NCBI GenBank assembly: GCA_016125355.1
Contig: WGLX01000017.1
Coordinates: forward strand, 45,372 to 109,371
Length of the DNA stretch: 64,000 bases
Direction: 5' to 3'
From: Actinomycetales bacterium
Lineage (GTDB): Bacteria > Actinomycetota > Actinomycetes > S36-B12
Shown here: positions 17,447 to 26,460 of the stretch, piece after piece
Layout: each line of letters opens with the position of its first letter
How positions within the stretch are numbered: position 1 is the first letter of the stretch
Translations under genes and position numbers: made by a program
The notes under the pieces: model-generated
The model's input: only the letters and a program-made list of their open reading frames with translations
Databases searched by the model: none
Told to the model about the DNA's origin: nothing

Positions 17447-19531
17447 TCATCGCTCCTGGGCCATCACGACACGATCGCGCCCCTGGCGCTTGGCCTCGTA
17501 CATGGCGAGATCCGCGGCCCCGAGCGCCCCGGCCGGCTCCTGGTCCGGGTCGACCACGGCCACCCCGATGCTCGCCCGCGGCGTGACGTCGGCCTCGCCC
17601 ACGCGCACCGGCCTGCGGATCGCCGTGGCCACCTTCTCCCCCGTGGCGAAGGCGTCCTGGCGGCTGTTGACGCCGTCCAGGATCACGACGAACTCATCGC
17701 CGCCGAGGCGGGCCACCATGTCGCTGTCCCTCAACGCTCGGCGGATGCGGGCTGCGACCGTGGTGAGCACGCCGTCACCGGCCGCATGCCCGAGGCTGTC
17801 GTTGATGTCCTTGAAGTTGTCGAGGTCGAGGTAGAGCACCGCCACCAGTTCGCCCGTGCGCCGATTGCCGGTCGCGAGTTGGGCGAGGCGCCGCTCCAGC
17901 TGCCGGCGATTCGCGACGCCGGTCAGCAGGTCCTGCTCAGCCTGCTGCTCGAGGGACCGCCTCGTCAGGTAGCGATCGGTCACGTCGCGCCACGTCAGGC
18001 TGATGCCATCGGCCACCTTCACCGCGCGGTTGTCGTACCAGCCGACGTGACCGGTGACCGGATGTGTGAAGGGCACCTCGTCCTCGACGAGCGGCTCGCC
18101 GGTCTCCACGACGCGTACGTAACGGTCGAAGATCCCCGAGGGCCCGTGCTCGGGAACGACATGGAGCAGCGGGGCACCGACCAGGTCCGAGCGATCGATC
18201 CCGTTGTGCAGGCATGCCGCGTCGTTGGCGTCGACGTACACGAAGTCGACGATGTGCCCGTCGTCGTCGCGAACGGCCCTCAGCAGGATCCACGGGTCGA
18301 TCAACGAGTCGATGACGCCGCGCAGCACGTCGTTCTGGTCCGTCAGCGCAGCACGGGCGTCATGCTCCGACTGGATGTCGCGCAGGGAGTCGATGCCCCC
18401 CAGGATCTGGCCGTCGGCATCGCGGACGACGCGGCCATGGATGCTCATCCAGCGCCATCCGCCGGACTTCGTGGCGAAGCGTGCCTCCACCCGCCCCTCG
18501 TCCTTTCCCGTCGACAGGGCCTCCCCCATCGCCACACTGACCGCGCCGAGATCATCGGGGTGCAGGAGTTCGGCCATCGCACGACCGATCAGCTCATCAG
18601 TCGACCATCCCAGCGACCCCACCGACGGCGACACGTACTCGATACGGCTCTCGATACCGCTCCGGACGATGACGTCCGAGATGTTCTCGGCCAGCAGGCG
18701 GTACTGCCGTTCATTCTGAGCGACCTGATCGACCTCGGTCATCCGCGCGGTGATGTTCCGCCAGGTGAAGCTCACGGAGTCACCGACCGGCACGGCTCGG
18801 ATCTCGTAGCGCTGTCCGGGACCGAGAACCGATCCCGCCATGCCCTCGTCGTCGAGGTCCAAGCGCCCCGCGGCCAGGGTCCGGCCGAGCCACGCCGCCA
18901 CCTCCGCCGCACCCTGCGGGGAGATCACCTCCGAGGCATGTCGACCGATCAGATGCTCACGAGATCGCCCGAGGTACGCGACGGCCGCATCGTTCACCTC
19001 GCGGTAGATCTCATCGACAACCTCGCCGTGGTCATCACGGACGACGTCGAACAGCACGTGCGGGTCGAGCATCGAGGAGAGGGTGCTGGCGAGCGTGCGC
19101 CGGCTCTCCTCCGCCTCGGTCACGTCGATGATCTGGCCGATGATCAGCTCGCACGCACCGTCGTCGTCGCGAACGCAGCTGACCGACAGGTCCCCCCAGC
19201 GCACGGTTCCCTGGGCTGACCGGAAGGGCTTCGTGAGCCGGTACGAGTCGATGGCGCCGGACATCATGTCCGAGACCAGCTCGACCTCCTCCTCCAGACC
19301 CCCGTCCCAGGTCAGCTCCTGCCACCGCATCGCGAGCAGCTCGTCCTCGGACCGGCCGAAGAAATCCGCACACGCTCGGTTCACCAGGAGGAAGCGGCCG
19401 TCCAGATCGTTGACGCCCATCGCCACGGGCGCACGGGCCACGAGAGCGCGCAGCACGTCCTCGCCAGCCACCGTGATGCGTCCCTGCAAGACCCTGCCCC
19501 TGAAGTGCGGTCCACGAGCGGCACCGTCCAT
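17447..19531 (-). CDS. Multi-PAS diguanylate cyclase (GGDEF)
   Basis: A 694-residue soluble signalling protein with about four PAS domains (roughly residues 25-140, 150-265, 275-395 and 405-525) and a C-terminal GGDEF domain from about 535. The active site GGDEF is intact at about 610, DLDNFKDINDSLGH is present, and an RDSD (RxxD) inhibitory site sits five residues before GGDEF, so product inhibition by c-di-GMP is expected. No EAL domain and no membrane segment are seen. It should make c-di-GMP from two GTP in response to an unknown cue. It is packed directly upstream of ppk2. Confidence 0.9.
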   Translation of the reverse strand: MDGAARGPHFRGRVLQGRITVAGEDVLRALVARAPVAMGVNDLDGRFLLVNRACADFFGRSEDELLAMRWQELTWDGGLEEEVELVSDMMSGAIDSYRLTKPFRSAQGTVRWGDLSVSCVRDDDGACELIIGQIIDVTEAEESRRTLASTLSSMLDPHVLFDVVRDDHGEVVDEIYREVNDAAVAYLGRSREHLIGRHASEVISPQGAAEVAAWLGRTLAAGRLDLDDEGMAGSVLGPGQRYEIRAVPVGDSVSFTWRNITARMTEVDQVAQNERQYRLLAENISDVIVRSGIESRIEYVSPSVGSLGWSTDELIGRAMAELLHPDDLGAVSVAMGEALSTGKDEGRVEARFATKSGGWRWMSIHGRVVRDADGQILGGIDSLRDIQSEHDARAALTDQNDVLRGVIDSLIDPWILLRAVRDDDGHIVDFVYVDANDAACLHNGIDRSDLVGAPLLHVVPEHGPSGIFDRYVRVVETGEPLVEDEVPFTHPVTGHVGWYDNRAVKVADGISLTWRDVTDRYLTRRSLEQQAEQDLLTGVANRRQLERRLAQLATGNRRTGELVAVLYLDLDNFKDINDSLGHAAGDGVLTTVAARIRRALRDSDMVARLGGDEFVVILDGVNSRQDAFATGEKVATAIRRPVRVGEADVTPRASIGVAVVDPDQEPAGALGAADLAMYEAKRQGRDRVVMAQER

Positions 19532-19561
19532 CCGATGCCGCCACTCCCCGTCGGCGGCAGA

Positions 19562-20245
19562 CTAGCCCGGCGCGGGTCCGGATGGCGTGTCGACAGGCAG
19601 ATTCCAGCTGAGTCGATGAAGGGGCGTCGGGCCCAGGTCGCGCAGGGCTGCAAGGTGCTCGGGGCTCGCGTAGCCCTTGTTGTCGTGCCAGCGGTAGTGC
19701 GGGTGGGCCTCGGCCAGCTCCCGCATGATCCCGTCCCGCTCCTCCTTGGCCAGGACGCTCGCGGCCGCCACGGACGCACACGAGAGGTCCGCCTTCACGC
19801 GGGTCACGACCGGAGGAATAGCGGGCGCCGGGGCCTCGTCCCACAACCCGGGCTGGGTGGGCGGGGTGAGCCAGTCGTGTGATCCATCGAGTAGGACCAC
19901 GTCCGGGCGGACCGGCAGGAGCGCGAGGGCCCGATGGCCGGCCAGTCGCAGGGCGGCGATGATCCCGACCTCGTCGATCTCCGCGGCACTGGCGTGACCC
20001 ACCGCCGACGCGATGGCCCACCGGCGGATCCGGGGCACGAGCTCGGCCCGGGCGGTCGGCGTCAGGAGCTTGCTGTCGCGCACGCCGGTCAGGGTGCGCC
20101 GGACCGAGGAGTCGATCACGACCATCCCGACGGTGACCGGCCCGCATAGCGCGCCGCGTCCCACCTCGTCGACTCCGCACACGACATCGGCGCCGGAGCG
20201 CAGCATCGCACGCTCGACGCGGAGGGATGCGGACGGCGATGCCAT
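19562..20245 (-). CDS. rnhB: Ribonuclease HII
   Basis: Cleaves RNA in RNA-DNA hybrids and at single ribonucleotides in DNA. The 227-residue protein has the motif [14 protein letters not shown] near residue 25 with the catalytic Asp and Glu, [21 protein letters not shown] and [17 protein letters not shown]. The ATG immediately follows the lepB TAG with no gap, so the rplS-lepB-lepB-rnhB genes probably form one transcript, as in other actinobacteria. Confidence 0.95.
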   Translation of the reverse strand: MASPSASLRVERAMLRSGADVVCGVDEVGRGALCGPVTVGMVVIDSSVRRTLTGVRDSKLLTPTARAELVPRIRRWAIASAVGHASAAEIDEVGIIAALRLAGHRALALLPVRPDVVLLDGSHDWLTPPTQPGLWDEAPAPAIPPVVTRVKADLSCASVAAASVLAKEERDGIMRELAEAHPHYRWHDNKGYASPEHLAALRDLGPTPLHRLSWNLPVDTPSGPAPG

Positions 20246-21013
20246 CTAGGGCGCCCGACCACCCTGCTGGATTGTGGGATTGCCGTAGATGTCGGGGATC
20301 GGCACCGTCGCCAGCCGGTTGAGGGGCCAGATGATGGTCACCACCCGACCGACGACGTCATCGACCGGCACCGAGCCGTTGTCGACCTCGAGGTGGTAGC
20401 GGGAGTCACGCGAGTCGCCGCGGTTGTCACCCATGACGAACACGCCGCCGTCGGGCACGACCACATCGAACTGGACCTGGTTCGTGGGGCCGATGATGTA
20501 GTCCTCGACCAGGGGCACGCCATTGAGGACGATGCGTCCGTCGGCGTTGCAGCAGACCACCCGGTCACCGCCGACACCGATCACGCGCTTGACGAGGTCA
20601 TTCCCGGTGTCACTGGGCAGCAGCCCGATGAAGGTGAGCCCCGTACGGAGCGCGCCGCGCACGCCGCCAGGGGGCGGGGGCGGCTCGGGGAGCCAGTCGC
20701 CGGGGTCCTTGAAGACCACGACCTCCCCGCGCTGGACTCCGCTCATCGTCGTCGTGATCTTCGAGGCGATGATGCGATCGCTGATGAGGAGGGTGTCCTC
20801 CATGGACGCGCTGGGGACGTAGAACGCCTGGATCAGGAAGGCCCGAACGAGCGCGGAGAGCACCAGCGCCGATACGACGATGATCGCCGTCTCGCCCAGC
20901 CAGCGACCGATGCCGACCTTCTGGGGGCGTGGATCCCGTCCGCGAGCGTGCCGCCCCCGTCCCTCGGGGGGCTCAGGCAGCTGGTCGTGGGGATCGCGTG
21001 CTGAGACCGCCAT
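20246..21013 (-). CDS. lepB: Signal peptidase I (second copy)
   Basis: Removes signal peptides from exported proteins. The 255-residue protein has a positively charged cytoplasmic N-terminus (GRGRHARGRDPRPQK), one membrane segment (AIIVVSALVLSALVRAFLI), the catalytic Ser in PSASMEDTLL, and the catalytic Lys in LVKRVIGVGGDRV. Box E is FVMGDNRGDSRDSR. A proline stretch (PEPPPPPGG) interrupts the region after box C. The ATG at 21013 overlaps the stop of the neighbouring lepB by one base (TGATG), so the tandem pair is translationally coupled. Confidence 0.93.
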   Translation of the reverse strand: MAVSARDPHDQLPEPPEGRGRHARGRDPRPQKVGIGRWLGETAIIVVSALVLSALVRAFLIQAFYVPSASMEDTLLISDRIIASKITTTMSGVQRGEVVVFKDPGDWLPEPPPPPGGVRGALRTGLTFIGLLPSDTGNDLVKRVIGVGGDRVVCCNADGRIVLNGVPLVEDYIIGPTNQVQFDVVVPDGGVFVMGDNRGDSRDSRYHLEVDNGSVPVDDVVGRVVTIIWPLNRLATVPIPDIYGNPTIQQGGRAP

Positions 21014-21723
21014 CAGGAGTTCCCGGGGGCAGCGGGCGCGACGGAGCTGAACGTGGACGGTATCTCGAGGTTCTGGATCTGCGAGGGCGGCCACAGCACG
21101 GCCATCGCCCGGCCGACGACCTTGCTCTCGGGGACGAATCCGCCTCCGGGGTCGCCGAGGTGGGCCCGGGAGTCCGCGGAGTTGGATCGGTGGTCACCCA
21201 TGACCCACAGCATGCCGTCCGGCACCACGACATCGAAGGCATCCAGGCTCGGCGCGTCGTTGGGGTACAGGTAGCTGCCCTCCGCCAGCGGCGTTCCGTT
21301 GACGGTGATCCGCCCGGCCGCATCGCAGCAGGTCACCCGGTCGCCGCCGACGCCGATCACCCGCTTGATGAAGTCCGTGGAGTCAGGCTGGACGATGCCG
21401 AGGGACTGGCCCACCCAGGTGAGGGCACCGGTGATCGGGTCCCGATGGGGGACGTCCGACGCCGGGACGAACGAGTCCGAACCGTCGAAGACGACGATGT
21501 CACCGCGCTCGATGGGTCGCAGGTGGTACACGACGCGATTGACGAGGACCCGGTCGCCGATGGCGAGGGTGTCCTCCATCGAGCCCGAGGGAATCGAGAA
21601 CGGCTTGGCGACGAACGTCGTGAGAAGGAGCACGACGCCGACGGCGATCACGATCGTGAGCGGGATGTCCCACCACGTCGATCGCTTGCGCTCGACCTCG
21701 GAGTCTGGTCGTGGCGTCGTCAT
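21013..21723 (-). CDS. lepB: Signal peptidase I (first copy)
   Basis: A 236-residue type I signal peptidase with one N-terminal membrane segment (IPLTIVIAVGVVLLLTTFVA), catalytic Ser in IPSGSMEDTLAIGDRVLVN, catalytic Lys in FIKRVIGVGGDRV and box E VMGDHRSNSADSR. It is clearly paralogous to the adjacent gene. It follows rplS by 28 bp. Tandem lepB genes next to rplS and rnhB are known from Streptomyces; the two may differ in substrate preference, which cannot be told from sequence. Confidence 0.93.
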   Translation of the reverse strand: MTTPRPDSEVERKRSTWWDIPLTIVIAVGVVLLLTTFVAKPFSIPSGSMEDTLAIGDRVLVNRVVYHLRPIERGDIVVFDGSDSFVPASDVPHRDPITGALTWVGQSLGIVQPDSTDFIKRVIGVGGDRVTCCDAAGRITVNGTPLAEGSYLYPNDAPSLDAFDVVVPDGMLWVMGDHRSNSADSRAHLGDPGGGFVPESKVVGRAMAVLWPPSQIQNLEIPSTFSSVAPAAPGNS

Positions 21724-21751
21724 CGGCTATCCGGCCGGGTGGCCGAGATGC

Positions 21752-22114
21752 TCAGTCCTCGGACTTCACGTTCTCGCGGCGCTCGCGGATCTTGGCCTTC
21801 TTGCCCCGGAGCTCGCGCAGGTAGTACAGCTTGGCGCGGCGGACGTCACCGCGGGTGACGAGCTCGATCTTCTCGATGATGGGGGTGTGCAGCGGGAAGA
21901 TGCGCTCGACGCCGACGCCGTAGGAGATCTTGCGGATCGTGAACGTCTCGTTGACGCCGGATCCGGAGCGGGCGATGACGACGCCCTGGAAGACCTGCAC
22001 GCGGGTCTTGTTGCCTTCGATGACCCGCACGTGCACCTTGAGGGTGTCGCCGGGGCGGAAGGCGGGGATGTCGCTCTTGAGGGAGGCCGCGTCGACGGCG
22101 TCGAGGGTCTTCAT
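21752..22114 (-). CDS. rplS: 50S ribosomal protein L19
   Basis: Large-subunit protein at the 30S-50S interface. The 120-residue protein starts at ATG 22114 ([20 protein letters not shown]) and has [50 protein letters not shown] and a basic C-terminus [14 protein letters not shown]. It begins the rplS-lepB-lepB-rnhB run. The 204-bp divergent gap to pgm holds its promoter, but I could not place one firmly. Confidence 0.97.
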   Translation of the reverse strand: MKTLDAVDAASLKSDIPAFRPGDTLKVHVRVIEGNKTRVQVFQGVVIARSGSGVNETFTIRKISYGVGVERIFPLHTPIIEKIELVTRGDVRRAKLYYLRELRGKKAKIRERRENVKSED

Positions 22115-22318
22115 GATGGTGTCTCTTCCTGCAGGCGCCACAGGTCGCCCACGGTTGTGGTGTGAAAAACGCTACGGCCGCTCGCGCTGGGTCCCCTGTG
22201 GCAGAGCACCACCGATGCGGCCTCAAGATTCTGCCATACCGGACAGCCTGCTCCATCACCGCGTGCCGCCGGCCGTGACTCTGCCACGATGGGGGCTCGC
22301 CACCGACCCGGGAGTCCG

Positions 22319-23968
22319 ATGTCCATCCATGACCGTGCCGGCCAACCAGCGATGCCGGTCGACCTGATCGACGTGTCCGCCCTCGTGACCGCGTACTACT
22401 CCCTGCACCCTGACGTGGCCGACCCCGCTCAGCGGGTCGCGTTCGGGACGTCGGGGCATCGTGGCTCCGCTCTCGACGCCGCGTTCAACGACGACCACAT
22501 CGCCGCGACGAGCCAGGCGATCTGCGACCACCGCAAGCTCGCCGGTGTCGGCGGTCCACTGTTCCTCGCGCGTGACACCCACGCCCTCAGCGAGCCCGCC
22601 TGGACGACGGCGCTCGAGGTGCTCTCGGCCAACGGCGTCGCCGTTCTCATCGACTCCCGCGACGGCTACACGCCGACTCCGGCGCTCTCGCACGCCATCC
22701 TCGTGCACAACCGGGGACGAGCGGCCGACGATCCCGGGCGTGCCGACGGCATCGTGGTCACCCCCTCGCACAACCCACCGCGCGATGGCGGCTTCAAGTA
22801 CAACCCGCCGGACGGCGGGCCGGCCGGCGGCGAGATCACCGGCTGGATCCAGGACCGTGCCAACGAGTACCTCGAGAAGCGGCTCGCCGGCGTGCGCCGG
22901 ATCACGCTCGCGCAGGCCGGAGCCACCGGAACCATCGGCCGCCACGACTACCTCGCCGAGTACGTGGACGACCTGCCCCACGTCGTGGACGTCGACGCCA
23001 TCCGCGAGGCGGGCGTGCGGATCGGAGCCGACCCGCTGGGCGGCGCCAGCGTCGCCTACTGGGCGGCCATCGCGGAGCGGCACGGGCTGGACCTGACCGT
23101 CGTGAACCCGCTGGTGGACCCGACGTGGCGCTTCATGACCCTGGACTGGGATGGCCGGATCCGCATGGACTGCTCGTCGCCGTATGCGATGGCCTCGCTG
23201 ATCGCCAAGCGCGAGGGCTACGACATCGCCACCGGCAACGACGCCGACTCGGACCGCCACGGCATCGTGACACCGGACGCCGGGCTGATGAATCCCAACC
23301 ACTTCCTGTCCGTGGCCATCGCCTACCTGGTGGAGCACCGGCCGCACTGGCTTGGGGACGCGGCCATCGGCAAGACCATCGTGAGCTCGTCGATGATCGA
23401 CCGCGTGGTCGCCAGCCTCGGCCGGGGCCTGTGGGAGGTGCCCGTCGGCTTCAAGTGGTTCGTGCCGGGACTCATCGACGGCTCGGTCGCCTTCGGCGGC
23501 GAGGAGAGTGCGGGAGCGTCGTTCCTGCGGCGGGATGGCTCCGTGTGGACCACGGACAAGGACGGCATCATCGCCGCCCTTCTCGCATCGGAGATCCTGG
23601 CCGTGACGGGCGAGAGCCCGTCGCAGCGGTATCGCGCGCTGACTGCCGAGTTCGGGGATCCTGTCTACGCACGTATCGACGCGCCCGCGACCCGAGAGCA
23701 GAAGGCGGCGCTCGCGGCGCTGTCGCCCGACCAGGTGACGGCCACTGAGCTCGCCGGGGAGCCGATCCTGGAGCGGCTGACCCGCGCGCCCGGCAATGGC
23801 GCCGCGATCGGCGGCCTCAAGGTCGTCACGGAGAACGGCTGGTTCGCGGCCCGTCCGTCCGGGACGGAGGACGTGTACAAGATCTACGCGGAGTCCTTCC
23901 TCGGCGCCGATCACCTCGCCCGCATCCAGGCGGACGCCCGCGGCGTGGTCGCCGCAGCCCTCACCTAG
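22319..23968 (+). CDS. pgm: Phosphoglucomutase (alpha-D-glucose phosphate-specific)
   Basis: Interconverts glucose 1-phosphate and glucose 6-phosphate, linking glycolysis to glycogen, trehalose and cell-wall sugar nucleotides. The 549-residue protein has FGTSGHRGSALD, the catalytic phosphoserine loop VVTPSHNPPRDGGFKYNPP, the metal loop NDADSDRHG, the sugar-binding GGEESAGASFL and the C-terminal RPSGTEDVYKIYAESF. The ATG at 22319 has GGGAG upstream and begins MSIHDRAGQPA; an ATG 30 bp earlier lacks a ribosome binding site. It converges on trmD, with the short inverted-repeat element filling the gap. Confidence 0.95.
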   Translation: MSIHDRAGQPAMPVDLIDVSALVTAYYSLHPDVADPAQRVAFGTSGHRGSALDAAFNDDHIAATSQAICDHRKLAGVGGPLFLARDTHALSEPAWTTALEVLSANGVAVLIDSRDGYTPTPALSHAILVHNRGRAADDPGRADGIVVTPSHNPPRDGGFKYNPPDGGPAGGEITGWIQDRANEYLEKRLAGVRRITLAQAGATGTIGRHDYLAEYVDDLPHVVDVDAIREAGVRIGADPLGGASVAYWAAIAERHGLDLTVVNPLVDPTWRFMTLDWDGRIRMDCSSPYAMASLIAKREGYDIATGNDADSDRHGIVTPDAGLMNPNHFLSVAIAYLVEHRPHWLGDAAIGKTIVSSSMIDRVVASLGRGLWEVPVGFKWFVPGLIDGSVAFGGEESAGASFLRRDGSVWTTDKDGIIAALLASEILAVTGESPSQRYRALTAEFGDPVYARIDAPATREQKAALAALSPDQVTATELAGEPILERLTRAPGNGAAIGGLKVVTENGWFAARPSGTEDVYKIYAESFLGADHLARIQADARGVVAAALT

Positions 23969-23974
23969 CCCCGC

Positions 23975-24066
23975 ACGAGTTGAACCGCTTCCCGGTTCAA
24001 CTCGTCAATCTGCGGCCGTAATGTCCGTTTGGCGAAGAAATTGAACCGGGAAGCGGTTCAACTCGT
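23975..24066. repeat. Inverted-repeat (MITE-like) element, short copy
   Basis: Two identical 26-nt arms in inverted orientation, 23975-24000 and 24041-24066, flank a 40-bp spacer. The outer 21 nt of each arm match the outer arms of the 337-814 element. Each arm can itself fold: TTGAACC pairs with GGTTCAA across a 7-nt loop. It fills the pgm-trmD convergent gap, and the right arm includes the last two codons and the TGA of trmD. It may act as a two-way terminator. Confidence 0.75.
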
Positions 24067-24771
24067 CGGGAGGTCGGGGCGGTTGGTCCGCGTCCGCTGC
24101 TGCGCCTGCTGGTGGCGCCATTGCTCGATCCGGCCGTGGTGGCCGCTGAGCAGCACCTCCGGCACCTCCAAGCCCCGCCACTCGGGCGGCTTGGTGTAGA
24201 CCGGCCCCTCCACGAGCGCCGCCATGCGCCCCGGGGCGAAGGAGTCGTCCCGCACGCTCTGCTCATTGCCCAGGACGCCGGGCAACAGGCGGACGACCGC
24301 CTCGACCATGACGAGGACGGCGGCCTCGCCGCCGGCCAAGACGTAGTCGCCGATGCCTACCTCGCGCACGCCTGCCCAGCCGCGGTTGTCGGCGAAGTGC
24401 TGGCTCACCCGTGCATCGATGCCCTCGTAGCGTCCGCACGCGAACACCAACCAGTCGTCCGCGGACCACTCCTGGGCCGTCCGCTGGGTGAAGGGCACGC
24501 CGGAGGGGGTGGGGATCACCAGCACCGGTCGACGGTCCGGGATCTGCGCGCGCACCTGATCGAGCGACTCGCCCCACGGCACCGGGCTCATGACCATCCC
24601 CGGTCCCCCGCCATAGGGGGTGTCGTCGACCGTGCGGTGCCGGTCGTGGGTGAAGTCGCGAAGGTCGTGGACATGCAGGTCGACGACGCCCGCCTCGATC
24701 GCCTTGCCGACCAGGGACAGGCGCAACGGGGAGAGGTAGTCGGGGAAGATCGACACGACGTCAATCCGCAT
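24058..24771 (-). CDS. trmD: tRNA (guanine37-N1)-methyltransferase
   Basis: Methylates G37 next to the anticodon to prevent frameshifting. The 237-residue SPOUT-fold protein has [17 protein letters not shown] at the start, [29 protein letters not shown] and the knot segment [19 protein letters not shown]. The ATG overlaps the rimM stop by one base (TGATG), which is the standard rpsP-khpA-rimM-trmD operon. The final Thr-Ser-stop lies within the inverted-repeat element, and otsB ends the same way. Confidence 0.96.
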   Translation of the reverse strand: MRIDVVSIFPDYLSPLRLSLVGKAIEAGVVDLHVHDLRDFTHDRHRTVDDTPYGGGPGMVMSPVPWGESLDQVRAQIPDRRPVLVIPTPSGVPFTQRTAQEWSADDWLVFACGRYEGIDARVSQHFADNRGWAGVREVGIGDYVLAGGEAAVLVMVEAVVRLLPGVLGNEQSVRDDSFAPGRMAALVEGPVYTKPPEWRGLEVPEVLLSGHHGRIEQWRHQQAQQRTRTNRPDLPTS

Positions 24772-25286
24772 CAGGACTCCTGGACGTCGAACAGGCCCGG
24801 TGGCGGGGTGATGACGACGCGCCGCGCGGTGGCGTCGACGGTCGGCACGATGGCCTCGACGAACGGCACGAGCACGTCGCGCTCGTCAGGGAGTCGGACG
24901 GAGAGCAGGTCCTGCCCCGGCAGGTGGACGACCTCGACCACCTCGCCCACGTCGGTGCCGTCGGGCAGGACGACACGGCAGCCCTCCAGTGCCGAGTCGT
25001 AGTACTCATCCGGGTCGTCCGGCTCCTCGTCGGGATCGCGCTCGATGCTCAGCAGCACCCCGCGCAGCTCCTCAGCCCGGTTGCGATCGTCGATGCCTTC
25101 GAAGCGGACAAGAAGACGCCCCGAGTGCCACTGCGCGCGGTGGACGACCAGTTCTCCCACTGGTCCATCGGCCGCGAGCACGGCACCCGGGGCGAATCGA
25201 TCTTCGGGCTCGTCGGTCCGGGGCTCGACCGTCACCTCACCGCGGATCCCGTGAGGACGACCGATGCGTCCGACGACGACGCGCAT
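24771..25286 (-). CDS. rimM: Ribosome maturation factor RimM
   Basis: Binds S19 and assists maturation of the 30S head. The 171-residue protein starts [22 protein letters not shown], the RimM N-terminal barrel, and ends in a PRC-barrel ([21 protein letters not shown], then [12 protein letters not shown]). A central acidic insert [15 protein letters not shown] links the two halves. The ATG at 25286 lies 7 bp after the khpA stop. Confidence 0.94.
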   Translation of the reverse strand: MRVVVGRIGRPHGIRGEVTVEPRTDEPEDRFAPGAVLAADGPVGELVVHRAQWHSGRLLVRFEGIDDRNRAEELRGVLLSIERDPDEEPDDPDEYYDSALEGCRVVLPDGTDVGEVVEVVHLPGQDLLSVRLPDERDVLVPFVEAIVPTVDATARRVVITPPPGLFDVQES

Positions 25287-25293
25287 CGACGAA

Positions 25294-25533
25294 CTAGCGC
25301 TCGGCGACGTCGAGGAAGTCGATCCGAACGGCACGATCACCGTTCAGGGCCGTGATGACCGTGCGGAGGGCGGTCGCCGTGCGACCGCCCCGCCCGATCA
25401 CGCGGCCCATGTCGTCCGGATGAACGCGGACGTCGAGGGACTTCCCACGACGGCCATTGCGCATCTGAACGTCGACGTCGTCCGGATGGTCGACGATGCC
25501 CCGCACGAGGTGGCCCAGGGCATCCTCGAGCAT
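25294..25533 (-). CDS. khpA: KH-domain RNA-binding protein KhpA
   Basis: A 79-residue single KH domain with the GxxG loop in GRVIGRGGRTATALR. It usually pairs with KhpB/Jag and binds small or structured RNAs. The ATG overlaps the rpsP stop (TGATG), and the gene precedes rimM, its conserved position in Gram-positive bacteria. Confidence 0.93.
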   Translation of the reverse strand: MLEDALGHLVRGIVDHPDDVDVQMRNGRRGKSLDVRVHPDDMGRVIGRGGRTATALRTVITALNGDRAVRIDFLDVAER

Positions 25534-26099
25534 CAGGCGTTCTCCTCGGCAGCCTCAGCCGCGGGGGCCTCGGCGGCGGTGGCCTCGGCAGGCTCGTCGC
25601 GGTGGACGACCTCCTCGACCTTCTCCACCACGTCCTCGACGACGTCCTTCACGGCCTCGACGACGGCCTCAGCGGCCTCCTCGACCTTCTCGACGACGTC
25701 CTCGACGACCTGCTCGAGCTTCGGCTTCGGCGCCGACTTCGGCTCGTTGGCAGCGGCCTGGACGGCAGCCTCGTAGGCGACGAGCTTGCTCTCCTTCGGC
25801 GGGGCGACCTCGAGGGTGCCCTCGGCGCCGGGGAGGCCCTTGAACTTCTGCCAGTCACCGGTCACCTTGAGGATCGCCATGACGGCCTCGGTCGGCTGGG
25901 CGCCGACGCCGAGCCAGTACTGGACGCGCTCCGAGTCGAGCTTGATCACGCTCGGATTGTCCATCGGCTGGTAGATGCCGATCTCCTCGATAGCGCGGCC
26001 GTTGCGGGCCGTGCGCGAGTCGGCGATGACGATGCGGTACTGCGGCGCATGGATCTTGCCCAGACGCTTCAACTTGATCTTGACGGCCACGGGTGGCAT
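25533..26099 (-). CDS. rpsP: 30S ribosomal protein S16 with long C-terminal tail
   Basis: A 188-residue S16, roughly twice the core size of the family. Residues 1 to about 85 are the S16 domain ([36 protein letters not shown] and a [13 protein letters not shown] segment). The rest is a tail of charged helix-like repeats ([11 protein letters not shown] occurs twice, separated by [11 protein letters not shown]) ending in Ala/Glu-rich sequence. Extended S16 tails are common in actinobacteria, but this one is strongly repetitive. The ATG at 26099 begins [12 protein letters not shown]. Confidence 0.95.
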   Translation of the reverse strand: MPPVAVKIKLKRLGKIHAPQYRIVIADSRTARNGRAIEEIGIYQPMDNPSVIKLDSERVQYWLGVGAQPTEAVMAILKVTGDWQKFKGLPGAEGTLEVAPPKESKLVAYEAAVQAAANEPKSAPKPKLEQVVEDVVEKVEEAAEAVVEAVKDVVEDVVEKVEEVVHRDEPAEATAAEAPAAEAAEENA

Positions 26100-26318
26100 A
26101 TCTCCTGTTGTGTGAGGCGGCTTCCACGACCGGGCGCGTGGGGACACGCCCATCGAGGAGGCCTGCTGACTGCCGTTCCGGCGGGTAGAGGGCCACCGGG
26201 CGACAAGAGCCCGTCCATTGTGCCAGATGCCCAGCGCGCGCCCGACCAGGGCCACTGGGACCGGCCGCAGCACGTCCGGGTGTCCGGTGCGTTCACCCTC
26301 AATGGGGTGAGTGGCCCC
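26100..26318. other. Upstream region of rpsP
   Basis: About 220 bp with no gene. It should contain the promoter and leader of the rpsP operon. A weak stem CACCC/GGGTG lies near 26294-26309. No further element could be assigned. Confidence 0.4.
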
Positions 26319-26456
26319 TCACGCCGGATCGAGGCGCATCACCGGTATGCCTGTGCGGACATCGACGGCCACCACGTCGACGTCCTCCGCGGCGCGGGGC
26401 AGCCAGTCGTAGTGCGGCAGCCGATAGTGGAGGTCCGACACCGCCGTGATGCGCAC
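26319..26456 (-). pseudogene. 45-residue frame starting like a metallophosphoesterase, possible remnant
   Basis: A GTG at 26456, 4 bp after the ffh stop, reads VRITAVSDLHYRLPHYDWL, then PRAAEDVDVVAVDVRTGIP, then VMRLDPA and a TGA. SDLH at residues 7-10 is the first metal-binding motif of calcineurin-type phosphoesterases, and the spacing to DVVAV fits their first strand-helix-strand. The second motif (GDxxD) and the rest are missing. The likeliest reading is a truncated gene with an internal deletion; a genuine small protein cannot be excluded. There is no clear ribosome binding site. Confidence 0.4.
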
Positions 26457-26460
26457 GTGC

